56,497 nt of DNA from Halomonas sp. KAO (GTDB lineage: Bacteria > Pseudomonadota > Gammaproteobacteria > Pseudomonadales > Halomonadaceae): assembly GCF_015595025.1 (NCBI RefSeq), contig NZ_JADNRL010000003.1:59324-115820 (forward strand), read 5' to 3'. A model generated the notes under the pieces. That model had not been told where the DNA came from, ran no database searches, and saw nothing but the letters and a program-made list of their open reading frames with translations. The stretch's first letter is position 1. The number at the start of each line of letters is the position of its first letter. Shown here piece after piece: positions 8,163 to 15,403 of the stretch. The translations under genes were made by a program, and so were the position numbers.

Positions 8163-8912
8163 ATGCCCCACCCCGATATCTCGCTTCCCCGCCTGATGGC
8201 CCACCGGGGCTTCTCCTCCCAAGCCCCCGAGAACACGCTGGCCGCCGTACGCGCCGCCCACGACGCCGGCTGCAGCTGGGTCGAGCTTGACGTTCAGTTG
8301 CTGGGCGATGGCACCCCGGTGATCTGGCATGACGCCGGGGTCCGGCGCTGCTCCGATGCCCGCGGCAGGCTCGCCGACCTGGACCTGCCCGCCGCTCGGC
8401 GCCTCGACGTGGGGGGCTGGTTCTCCGATGCCTTCCGTGGCGAGCGTATCGCCACCCTGGACGAGATGCTGACGCTGATCGACGAGCTGGGGATGGGGCT
8501 CAACCTGGAGCTCAAGGTCAACCGTGGGCGCAATGCCGAAGCGCTGGTCGAGGCGTCGCTTCCGGCCGCCCTCGAGGCCCTTCCGCCGGAGCGGCTGATC
8601 GTCTCCTCCTTCAATGACCAGGCCCTGAGCCAGGCGCGCCGGCTGGCGCCCGCTTCGCGGCTGGCGCTGGGTGTCCTCTTCGAGGGGGTCGGGCGCGGCT
8701 GGCAGAAGCGCTGCGTCGGGCTCGAGGCCTACAGCATCCATGCCGACTGGCGGCGGCTGAGTCGTCGAACGGCCGAGGCAGTCAAGGCGGATGGCTACGC
8801 CCTGCTCTGCTATACCCCCAACGACCCGACCGCCTTTACCCATCAATGGCAATGGGGTGTCGATGCGGCGATCAGCGACTATCCAAACCGCTTTCTGGGC
8901 CATTTGCCCTGA
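8163..8912 (+). CDS. ugpQ: Glycerophosphodiester phosphodiesterase
   Basis: 249 residues, the cytoplasmic UgpQ size and without a signal peptide. It has the GDPD hallmark AHRGFSSQAPENTLAAV near the N-terminus and the metal-binding WVELDVQLLGDGTPVIWHD. GLNLELKVNRGRN carries the third acidic cluster, and the C-terminal segment DAAISDYPNRF is typical. It hydrolyses glycerophosphodiesters from phospholipid turnover to sn-glycerol-3-phosphate and an alcohol. No ugp transport genes are adjacent; it appears monocistronic, ending at a bidirectional terminator at 8943-8966. Confidence 0.93.
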   Translation: MPHPDISLPRLMAHRGFSSQAPENTLAAVRAAHDAGCSWVELDVQLLGDGTPVIWHDAGVRRCSDARGRLADLDLPAARRLDVGGWFSDAFRGERIATLDEMLTLIDELGMGLNLELKVNRGRNAEALVEASLPAALEALPPERLIVSSFNDQALSQARRLAPASRLALGVLFEGVGRGWQKRCVGLEAYSIHADWRRLSRRTAEAVKADGYALLCYTPNDPTAFTHQWQWGVDAAISDYPNRFLGHLP

Positions 8913-8942
8913 CCTCCCCACGACTCTGAATTCATTACGACA

Positions 8943-8966
8943 AAGGGCCGCCTGCAGGCGGCCCTT
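8943..8966. terminator. Bidirectional hairpin terminator
   Basis: AAGGGCCGCC-TGCA-GGCGGCCCTT, perfect 10-bp arms in the convergent gap between ugpQ and the YeaQ-like gene. There is no long T run on either side. Confidence 0.7.
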
Positions 8967-8989
8967 GGACAACAATCAACGCTGAGAAG

Positions 8990-9235
8990 TTAGGCTTTCT
9001 TCACCTTGCTGATGATCCACAGCAGGATCAGCGCGCCGACCACGGCACTGAACAGCGACCCCAGAAACCCGCCGGTACCCATGCCGAGGATCTGCTTGAA
9101 GATAAAGCCGCCGATCACCGCGCCGACCACACCGACGCCAATGTTCCCGAGAACACCGAAGCCCCCTCCCCGCATGATATGACCGGCGATCCAGCCGGCC
9201 AGGCCACCGATAATCAACCAGGCGATAATTCCCAT
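8990..9235 (-). CDS. GlsB/YeaQ/YmgE family stress-response membrane protein
   Basis: 81 residues, almost entirely hydrophobic and glycine-rich, with three membrane helices: IIAWLIIGGLAGWIAGHIM, FGVLGNIGVGVVGAVIGGFIF and LGSLFSAVVGALILLWII. The GGLAGWIAG start and the GxxxGxxGA repeats are diagnostic of this 'transglycosylase-associated' family. Members are inner-membrane proteins of unknown mechanism, often induced by stress. The ATG at 9233-9235 follows GGGAGGCATC. The C-terminus is SKVKKA, a short cytoplasmic tail. Confidence 0.92.
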   Translation of the reverse strand: MGIIAWLIIGGLAGWIAGHIMRGGGFGVLGNIGVGVVGAVIGGFIFKQILGMGTGGFLGSLFSAVVGALILLWIISKVKKA

Positions 9236-9316
9236 GATGCCTCCCGTATGTGTCGTGACGAATAGTGAGTGGTGAGTGATAAATGGAGAGTGTGATGTGG
9301 CGCCAGTATAAAGACG

Positions 9317-9862
9317 CTAGAAGGAAGAGCCCGGTTGTGCCAGAAACTCCAGCTCCTCAGGGGTAGAGTCACGGCCCAGGATGGCATTGCGGTGGGGATA
9401 ACGCCCAAAGCGCAGAATGATCTCGCGATGGCGATGCTCGACACCCAGGTGCCTCTCGAGGCCCGGCTGATCGAACAGCCATGCTGCCTGCTCGTGGATC
9501 ACCGCCGACTCGCTATGCATGAAGGGCATATACAGGAAGGCTCGCCTCTTGGGCGGCAGCCCGGCATCGGCGCCGCAAGCCACCGCTTCCTGGGCGAGTA
9601 CCAGTGCCATGGGGTCGGCGGTGAAGGCCGCCGGGGTGTCACGATGAATATTGCGGGAGAACTGGTCGAGCACGATGATCTCGCCAAGTCGACCCGCCGG
9701 CGTCTCTCGCCAGCGCCACAGCTCGCCACGACAGGCCGCGGCCAGACAGGCACCGAAGCGTCTGGCAATCTCGGCATCCAGACGCGAATCCTTGCGGAAC
9801 CATTGAGCCGGGTTGAGCTCATCGAACCAGAATGTCAGCACCTCATCGGGGGTCGTCGTCAT
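9317..9862 (-). CDS. DUF924 family protein
   Basis: 181 residues from the ATG at 9860-9862; an ORF extension upstream overlaps the neighbouring promoter and lacks homology. DUF924 hallmarks are DEVLTFWFDELNPAQWFRKD at the N-terminus, IIVLDQFSRNIHRDTPAAF in the middle, and RAFLYMPFMHSESAVIHEQ later. The family is an all-helical, TPR-like protein of unknown function. It is divergent from the small membrane gene at 9950. Biochemical role unknown. Confidence 0.9.
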   Translation of the reverse strand: MTTTPDEVLTFWFDELNPAQWFRKDSRLDAEIARRFGACLAAACRGELWRWRETPAGRLGEIIVLDQFSRNIHRDTPAAFTADPMALVLAQEAVACGADAGLPPKRRAFLYMPFMHSESAVIHEQAAWLFDQPGLERHLGVEHRHREIILRFGRYPHRNAILGRDSTPEELEFLAQPGSSF

Positions 9863-9949
9863 AAGCCATCCTTGATTGCTGCGCTGCCGCTGGACCGACT
9901 CTCCTGATACCATCCCCGACGTGACACCACAAGCGAGGAGCGTTATCGC

Positions 9950-10132
9950 ATGAATCCCGACCCCCTCTGGTCGATGATCACCTATCTGTTCAATATCCTC
10001 GGCATGCTGATCTGCCTGGGAGGCCTGAGCCTGGCTCACTACAGCCGCCATCTGTGGCCGGGACGCATCATCGCCGGCGCGGGGTTCCTGCTGGCCGCCT
10101 CACCGACCCTCTACGGCCTTGTTGCCGGCTGA
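9950..10132 (+). CDS. Small membrane protein preceding ycjX
   Basis: 60 residues with a GAGGAG ribosome site 9 nt before the ATG. It has two hydrophobic helices (MITYLFNILGMLICLGGLSL and IIAGAGFLLAASPTLYGLVAG) with a basic loop HYSRHLWPGR between. It ends 12 nt before ycjX in the same direction, so it is probably cotranscribed with ycjX-ycjF. I do not recognise the family. The good ribosome site, membrane topology and tight spacing argue for a real gene. A role near YcjF in the inner membrane is speculation. Confidence 0.72.
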   Translation: MNPDPLWSMITYLFNILGMLICLGGLSLAHYSRHLWPGRIIAGAGFLLAASPTLYGLVAG

Positions 10133-10144
10133 CGGAGCCCCCGC

Positions 10145-11536
10145 ATGCGCCAGCCCTTCACCCGTGAGCTACAGGACCTGCTGGAGCGGGGCCGCGATCG
10201 CCAGCTGCGGCTGGCGGTCACCGGCCTCTCCCGCGCCGGCAAGACCGCCTTTCTCACCTCCCTGGTCAACCAGCTGCGTCATGCCGGCCTGGAGGCGCGC
10301 CTGGACCTGCTGCCCGCCGCCAGGGAGGGCCGCCTGCTGGGGGCCCGGCGTGTCAGCCAGCAGGACCTGGGAGTGCCACGCTTTCCCTACGACCAGGCCA
10401 TGGCGGCACTCTCGGCGTCCCCGCCACGCTGGCCGGAGCCGACCCGCGGCATCAGCGAACTGCGCCTGACCATCCGCTACCGTCCCGCGCGCCCCGGCCT
10501 GCTGGGGGGCGACTCCCGCCAGCTGACCCTGGACCTCTTCGACTACCCGGGCGAATGGCTCCTCGACCTGCCGCTGCTGGGCCTGGACTATCCCGGTTGG
10601 TGTGCGCGACAACACACCCTGGAAGGCAACCAGCGCGCCGCCCACTTCGCCGCCTGGCAGGCCGCGGTCGTAAGGCTCGACCCCGCCGCCGAGGCCGACG
10701 AGGCACAGCTGGCCGAGATCAGTGAGCACTTCGCCGCCGGACTGCGCAGCGCCCGGGAGGCGGGCTTCGCCGACCTGCAGCCCGGTCGTTTCCTGCTGCC
10801 CGGGGACCTGTCCGGTGCGCCGGTCCTGCAGTTCTTCCCGCTGCCCGGGGTTTGCGACATGGACCCCGCGCTCCTGGCCAGCCTGCCCGAGTCGAGCAAC
10901 TACGCCACCCTGGCGCGGCGCTTCCGCTACTACCAGCAGCATGTGGTGCGCCCCTTCTATCGCGACCATTTCCGGCGCTTCGATCGTCAGATCGTGCTGG
11001 TCGATCTGCTGGGAGCGCTGAATGCCGGTCCCGAGCGTTTCCAGGACCTCTCCCGGGCACTCGCCAACCTGATGCAGAGCTTCGATTACGGCCAGCGCAG
11101 CCTGCTCTCGCGACTGTTCGCCCCGCGCATCGATCGCCTGGCCATCGCCGCCACCAAGGCCGATCATGTGACGCCCGAACAGCACCCTCGCCTGGTGTCA
11201 CTGCTCGAGGCCCTGCTGGCCGAGCCCCTCAAGGACCTGCGCTATGCCGATGTCCCCGTACGCGCCCTGTCACTGGCGGCGATTCGCGCCAGCGAGTCGC
11301 GCGAGGTCGAGAGCCAGGGACGGCACACCCCGGCGCTGCGCGGCACCGGCCTCGATGGCGAACCGTTGCTGATCTACCCCGGCGAGGTGCCGGAGCGTCT
11401 TCCCGACGACGCCTTCTGGACGCGTCAGGGCTTCGACTTTCCGGCCTTCCGCCCGCTGCCCATGGAAGATGGCGCCCTGCCTCATATCCGCATGGATGCC
11501 GCCCTCGACTGGCTGATCGGAGACAAGCTGACGTGA
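10145..11536 (+). CDS. ycjX: YcjX family GTP-binding protein
   Basis: 463 residues, the usual YcjX length. The Walker A motif is VTGLSRAGKTAFLTSL near residue 30, and DLFDYPGEWLLDLPLLG occupies the region after it. Asp-rich DRQIVLVDLLGALNAG and AIAATKADHV (the NKxD-like motif ATKAD) follow. The family is a conserved NTPase (DUF463) found beside ycjF and sometimes the psp phage-shock genes; its precise function is unsettled. Its stop overlaps the GTG start of ycjF (GTGA at 11533-11536), so the two are translationally coupled. No psp genes are in the window. Confidence 0.92.
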   Translation: MRQPFTRELQDLLERGRDRQLRLAVTGLSRAGKTAFLTSLVNQLRHAGLEARLDLLPAAREGRLLGARRVSQQDLGVPRFPYDQAMAALSASPPRWPEPTRGISELRLTIRYRPARPGLLGGDSRQLTLDLFDYPGEWLLDLPLLGLDYPGWCARQHTLEGNQRAAHFAAWQAAVVRLDPAAEADEAQLAEISEHFAAGLRSAREAGFADLQPGRFLLPGDLSGAPVLQFFPLPGVCDMDPALLASLPESSNYATLARRFRYYQQHVVRPFYRDHFRRFDRQIVLVDLLGALNAGPERFQDLSRALANLMQSFDYGQRSLLSRLFAPRIDRLAIAATKADHVTPEQHPRLVSLLEALLAEPLKDLRYADVPVRALSLAAIRASESREVESQGRHTPALRGTGLDGEPLLIYPGEVPERLPDDAFWTRQGFDFPAFRPLPMEDGALPHIRMDAALDWLIGDKLT

Positions 11537-12591
11537 GCACGCCCCACGACCCCCGCCCCGGACGGCGTTTCTCCCTCGAGGAGCCGGCCCCTTCCTCCAC
11601 ACCAAGGGATCCGCGCCCACCCGAGGCCTATGCCCACGACCTGCCGAGCCAGGCGCTGACACCGAGTCATGCGCCAGCCGAGCCGGTGCTGGAGGCCAGC
11701 CTGGGGCGTCCCCGCAAGCGCCGCTGGGGATTGCTGGTGCTGCTTGGCGGCACCCTGGGGCTGGGGGCCGTCGAGGCCGGCACCACCCTGTATGCCGCCG
11801 GCATCGGCGGGGACTGGCTGGCCAGCGCCTGGAGCCTGCTGCTGCTGATCGCCCTGGCCCTCGGCGCAAGCGCCCTCGGCCGCGAACTATGGCGCTTGCG
11901 CCGCCTGCGGCGTCATGACCGGCTGCGCATGCGCCTGGGCGGCCTCGCCACGGCAACCCGCGGCGAGGCCGACGCGACCGCCGATGTCCTGCGCCGCGCC
12001 CTGAACCTGGATACCGACCACCCGCACTGGCAGGCCTTCCTGACCGCGCGACAACCCCATCACGGCGCGACCGAACTGCATACCCTGCTCGACCATCACC
12101 TGCTGGCCCCACGCGACCGGGCGGCCCGCCGCCTGGTGTCGCGGATGTCCGGCGAAACCGCGGTCATGGTGGCGGTCAGCCCGCTCACCCTGGTCGACAT
12201 GTCGCTGGTGGCCTGGCGTAGCCTGGCGATGGTCGACCGCCTGTGTCGCCTCTACGGCCTGGAACTGGGCTATGCCGCCCGCCTGCGACTGCTGCGGGAA
12301 GTGCTGCGCCAGATGGCCTTCGCCGGCGCCACCGAGATGGCCGGTGAGGCCGGCATGGAGATGCTCTCGATGAACCTGGCCGGGCGCCTCTCCACACGGG
12401 CCGCCCAGGGGCTCGGCATCGGTCTGACCAGTGCGCGCCTTGGGCTGCGCACCCAGCGCCTGACTCGCCCGCTGCCCTTCGACGAGGAGCAGGCACCGCG
12501 CCTGGCGGATCTGCGCCGGGAGCTGTGGCAGCAGCTGCGTCGCCTCGAGGCGGAGGGGGAGCGTGGCGGACCTGATGCGGCTCAAGCTTAG
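11533..12591 (+). CDS. ycjF: YcjF/TIGR01620 family inner-membrane protein
   Basis: 352 residues from the GTG overlapping the ycjX stop. The N-terminal 70 residues are proline-rich and polar. Two adjacent membrane helices follow (WGLLVLLGGTLGLGAVEAG and WLASAWSLLLLIALALGASAL), then a basic segment (WRLRRLRRHDRLRMR). The C-terminal DUF697-like domain includes TAVMVAVSPLTLVDMSLVAW and TSARLGLRTQRLTRPLPF. E. coli YcjF is an inner-membrane protein associated with YcjX. Ribosomal coupling to ycjX suggests that the products act together. Precise role unknown. Confidence 0.9.
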   Translation: MSTPHDPRPGRRFSLEEPAPSSTPRDPRPPEAYAHDLPSQALTPSHAPAEPVLEASLGRPRKRRWGLLVLLGGTLGLGAVEAGTTLYAAGIGGDWLASAWSLLLLIALALGASALGRELWRLRRLRRHDRLRMRLGGLATATRGEADATADVLRRALNLDTDHPHWQAFLTARQPHHGATELHTLLDHHLLAPRDRAARRLVSRMSGETAVMVAVSPLTLVDMSLVAWRSLAMVDRLCRLYGLELGYAARLRLLREVLRQMAFAGATEMAGEAGMEMLSMNLAGRLSTRAAQGLGIGLTSARLGLRTQRLTRPLPFDEEQAPRLADLRRELWQQLRRLEAEGERGGPDAAQA

Positions 12592-12674
12592 GCCCACCGG
12601 GCACCATGTCACATGACCCCGACAAGGAAAACGACTAGGCTCGAGATAGTCCCTGACCAATAAGGAGTCGCACC

Positions 12675-13115
12675 GTGTACACCTCCATCCTGGTTCCCGT
12701 CGATGGCTCCAAGCATGCCCAGCAGGCGCTCGCCGTGGCCTGCCAGCTGGCACAGCAGAATGAGACCAGGCTGATCCTGCTGCACATCCCCGAAAAGCTC
12801 GCCCACGATACGCTGCTGGTGTGGGGCATCGGCGCCGTCGACCTCAAGGCCACTGACGAGGAGCTCGAGGCAGCCGGACGCAAGATCGTGGAGCGCGCCG
12901 AGCAGGCCGCCCGCGATGCCGGCATCTCCAACGTCGAGACGCAGATCATCCAGGGCGACCCGGCCCGCGCCATCCTCAGCGAGTCACACAAGCGAGGCGT
13001 CGACGCCATCGTCATGGGCAGCCGCGGCCTCAGTGACCTCAAGGGCTTCGTGGTCGGCAGCGTCTCCCACAAGGTGGCTCACGCCGCCGAGTGCTCGGTG
13101 ATCACGGTAAGCTGA
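12675..13115 (+). CDS. Universal stress protein (UspA family, ATP-binding type)
   Basis: 146 residues starting with GTG at 12675 after AAGGAGTCGCACC. Motif YTSILVPVDGSKHAQQALAVA is the UspA N-terminus. VDAIVMGSRGLSDLKGFVVG and the following SVSHKVAH form the G-2x-G-9x-G(S/T) ATP-binding loop, so it belongs to the nucleotide-binding class. Such proteins are small cytoplasmic dimers linked to stress survival. The gene is separated from ycjF by 83 bp, enough for its own promoter, and is followed by a weak hairpin at 13139-13154. Confidence 0.93.
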   Translation: MYTSILVPVDGSKHAQQALAVACQLAQQNETRLILLHIPEKLAHDTLLVWGIGAVDLKATDEELEAAGRKIVERAEQAARDAGISNVETQIIQGDPARAILSESHKRGVDAIVMGSRGLSDLKGFVVGSVSHKVAHAAECSVITVS

Positions 13116-13136
13116 CCCCCCAGGACAAACCAGATG

Positions 13137-13158
13137 ACGGCGCCAGCAGGCGCCGTTT
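13137..13158 (+). terminator. Hairpin terminator after the universal stress gene
   Basis: GGCGCC-AGCA-GGCGCC followed by GTTT, 22 bp after the stop. Short perfect stem with a weak T tract. Confidence 0.55.
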
Positions 13159-13221
13159 CGCGTTACCGGCACCCGTGAAGTGCGCCAAGCCACTGATTCA
13201 TGGCGCGCCCTCGCGCCACGT

Positions 13222-13250
13222 TTGGCGCGGCGATCGGGAATCCGTATAGT
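13222..13250 (+). promoter_or_regulatory. Sigma-70-type promoter candidate for rnb
   Basis: TTGGCG (13222-13227), a 17-bp spacer and TATAGT (13245-13250), 33 bp before the rnb ATG. Both boxes are close to consensus with ideal spacing. Confidence 0.6.
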
Positions 13251-13282
13251 GGCCAGCCTACCCCCGCCACACGTTCGTGATC

Positions 13283-15223
13283 ATGCTGCAGAACAACGCC
13301 TTGCTTGCCCAGCTCAAGCAACAGATTCGCTCCACCACCCCTCGTGTCGAGGGCGTGATCAAGGCCACCGAGAAGGGCTTCGGCTTTCTCGAAACCGATG
13401 AGGGCGACTCCTACTTCGTACCGCCCCCCGCCATGAAGCAGGTGCTGCATGGCGATCGCGTGGCAGCGGTGCTTCATGAGGAGGGCGAGAAGAAGAGCGT
13501 CGAGCCCGACACCCTCATCGAACAGGGACTGGAGCGCTTTATCGCCCGGGTCCAGAAGCGCGATGGCCGGCTGGCCGTGGTGCCGGACCACCCCTCCATC
13601 AAGAATGTCCTCAAGGCCCGCATCAAGCGCAGCCTCGATGAGAGCACCATCGGCGATGCCGACTGGGTGGTGGCACGCCTGGTACGCCACCCCCTGAAGG
13701 CCGACGACCGCGGCTTCTTCACCCAGATCGACGAGCTGGTGGCCAAGGCCGATGACCCGGCCGTGCCGTGGCGCGTGACCCTCGCCCGCCACGCCCTCGA
13801 GCAGGAGTGCCCGGACGCCGGTGACGACTGGCCGCTGCGTGACGAGGGCCTCGAGCGGGCGGACCTGACCGCCGAGCCGTTCTTCACCATCGACGGCGAG
13901 AAGACCCGCGACATGGACGATGCGCTGCGCATCGTGCCGCGTGCGGAGGGCGGCTGGGACCTCAGCGTGGCCATCGCCGATCCCACCGCCTACGTCGAGG
14001 AGGGGCATGCCGCCGACCTCGAGGCGCGCACCCGTGCCTTCACCGTCTATCTGCCGGGCCAGAACGTCACCATGCTGCCCGAGCAGCTGGCCGACGACCT
14101 CTGCTCGCTGTGGGAGAACAAGGAGCGCCCCGTGCTGGCCTGCACGCTGACCGTGCACGCCGATGGCAGCCTGGGCGACTACCGTTTCTTCGCCGCCACC
14201 GCGATGTCGCATGCTCGCCTGGCCTACGACCGGGTATCCGACTGGCTCGAGGGCCAGGGCGACTGGGCGCCGGCAGACGCGATCGGCGAGCAGCTCAAGG
14301 CGCTGCGCGACCTCACCGAGGCACGCAGTGCCTGGCGTGCCGAGCACGCCCTGGTGTTCAAAGATCGTCCCGACTTCGTCTTCGACCTGGATAGTGCCGG
14401 CAATGTGCTGGATATCCGCACCGAGGAACGGCGTATCGCCAATCGAATGATCGAGGAGTCGATGATCGCCGCCAACGCCTGCTGTGCCGACCTGCTCTCG
14501 GAGCATATCGGCCACGGTATCTTCAACGTGCACCGCGCCTTCGAGGATGACAAGGCCGAGGCCGCCCAGGAGTTTCTCGCCAGCCAGGAAATCGCCGTGG
14601 AGCGCGAGGCCCTTACCGAGCTGCCCCGCTACAAGGAGCTCAAGCGTGAGCTGGAAGGTCGCGACGACGCCTGGCTCGACGCCCGCCTGCGCCGCTTCCA
14701 GGGCTTCACCAGCATGTCGGCCAAGCCCGGCCCGCACTTCGGCCTGGGCCTCCCCGCCTATGCCACCTGGACCTCGCCGATCCGCAAGTATGGCGACATG
14801 GTCAACCACCGCCTGATCAAGCGGGTGCTCAAGGGGGAGCAGGCACCGGCCGAGGCGAGCCTCGAGCTCACCGAGCAGCTCACCGAGCGGCGCCGCCTCA
14901 ACCGGATGGCCGAGCGTGACGTCAAGGACTGGCTCTACGTGCGCTACCTGACACCGGCCGCCGAGTCCCAGGAGACCTTCGACGCCGAGATCATCCAGAT
15001 CAACCGCGGCGGCATGCGCGTGCGCCTGACGGCCAACGGCGCCACCGCCTTCGTGCCGGCACCGATGATGCACAGCGAGCGTACCAAGGTCGCCATCGAC
15101 GACAAGGAAGGACGTATCCAGATCGAGAGCGAGGAACGCTACAAGCTCGGCGATCACGTTCGCGTGGCGCTGATCGAGGCCCGCGAGGAGACCCGCTCGC
15201 TGGTGGCGCGCCCCGCCGAGTAA
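13283..15223 (+). CDS. rnb: Exoribonuclease II
   Basis: 646 residues from ATG 13283 (GTG 13277 is two codons upstream); E. coli RNase II is 644. The N-terminal cold-shock domains include EGVIKATEKGFGFLETDEG. The RNB catalytic domain begins near FFTIDGEKTRDMDDALRIV with the conserved aspartates that bind magnesium, followed by GHAADLEARTRAFTVYLPG. The region FGLGLPAYATWTSPIRKYGD carries the RNB signature (YATWTSPIRKYGDMVNH). An S1 domain closes the protein (FDAEIIQINRGGMRVRL). It degrades single-stranded RNA processively 3' to 5'. RNase R is longer and has a basic tail absent here. Monocistronic. Confidence 0.93.
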   Translation: MLQNNALLAQLKQQIRSTTPRVEGVIKATEKGFGFLETDEGDSYFVPPPAMKQVLHGDRVAAVLHEEGEKKSVEPDTLIEQGLERFIARVQKRDGRLAVVPDHPSIKNVLKARIKRSLDESTIGDADWVVARLVRHPLKADDRGFFTQIDELVAKADDPAVPWRVTLARHALEQECPDAGDDWPLRDEGLERADLTAEPFFTIDGEKTRDMDDALRIVPRAEGGWDLSVAIADPTAYVEEGHAADLEARTRAFTVYLPGQNVTMLPEQLADDLCSLWENKERPVLACTLTVHADGSLGDYRFFAATAMSHARLAYDRVSDWLEGQGDWAPADAIGEQLKALRDLTEARSAWRAEHALVFKDRPDFVFDLDSAGNVLDIRTEERRIANRMIEESMIAANACCADLLSEHIGHGIFNVHRAFEDDKAEAAQEFLASQEIAVEREALTELPRYKELKRELEGRDDAWLDARLRRFQGFTSMSAKPGPHFGLGLPAYATWTSPIRKYGDMVNHRLIKRVLKGEQAPAEASLELTEQLTERRRLNRMAERDVKDWLYVRYLTPAAESQETFDAEIIQINRGGMRVRLTANGATAFVPAPMMHSERTKVAIDDKEGRIQIESEERYKLGDHVRVALIEAREETRSLVARPAE

Positions 15224-15318
15224 TCTCGCCTCTTCCCCAACTCGCAGGCGATTGCCATGGCGATCGCCCGCTCCCTCCCGACCCCGCGTCGAGGGTCGTC
15301 GAACGACGACAAATGTGG

Positions 15319-15337
15319 CATTGTTTATTCAACAATG
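15319..15337. promoter_or_regulatory. Palindrome upstream of siaA
   Basis: CATTGTT-TATTC-AACAATG, perfect 7-bp arms, 67 bp before the siaA ATG. It could be an operator or overlap the promoter. No trans-acting factor is identifiable. Confidence 0.5.
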
Positions 15338-15346
15338 AAGAACAAG

Positions 15347-15386
15347 GATTCCGAATAAGCCGGTCATGTCAGGCCGCCTCGGAATC
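15347..15386 (+). promoter_or_regulatory. Leader inverted repeat before siaA
   Basis: GATTCCGA (15347-15354) and TCGGAATC (15379-15386) are perfect 8-bp complements separated by 24 nt. The right arm ends 17 nt before the siaA ATG, close to the AAGGG ribosome site. In RNA it could form a stem affecting siaA translation. Function is inferred. Confidence 0.4.
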
Positions 15387-15403
15387 GACGCAAGGGAAAC
15401 CCC

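Noticed and set aside
13163..15157. Long minus-strand open frame opposite rnb
   Set aside because: Antisense shadow of RNase II; low-complexity composition rich in Gly, Leu, Val and His, with no motifs.
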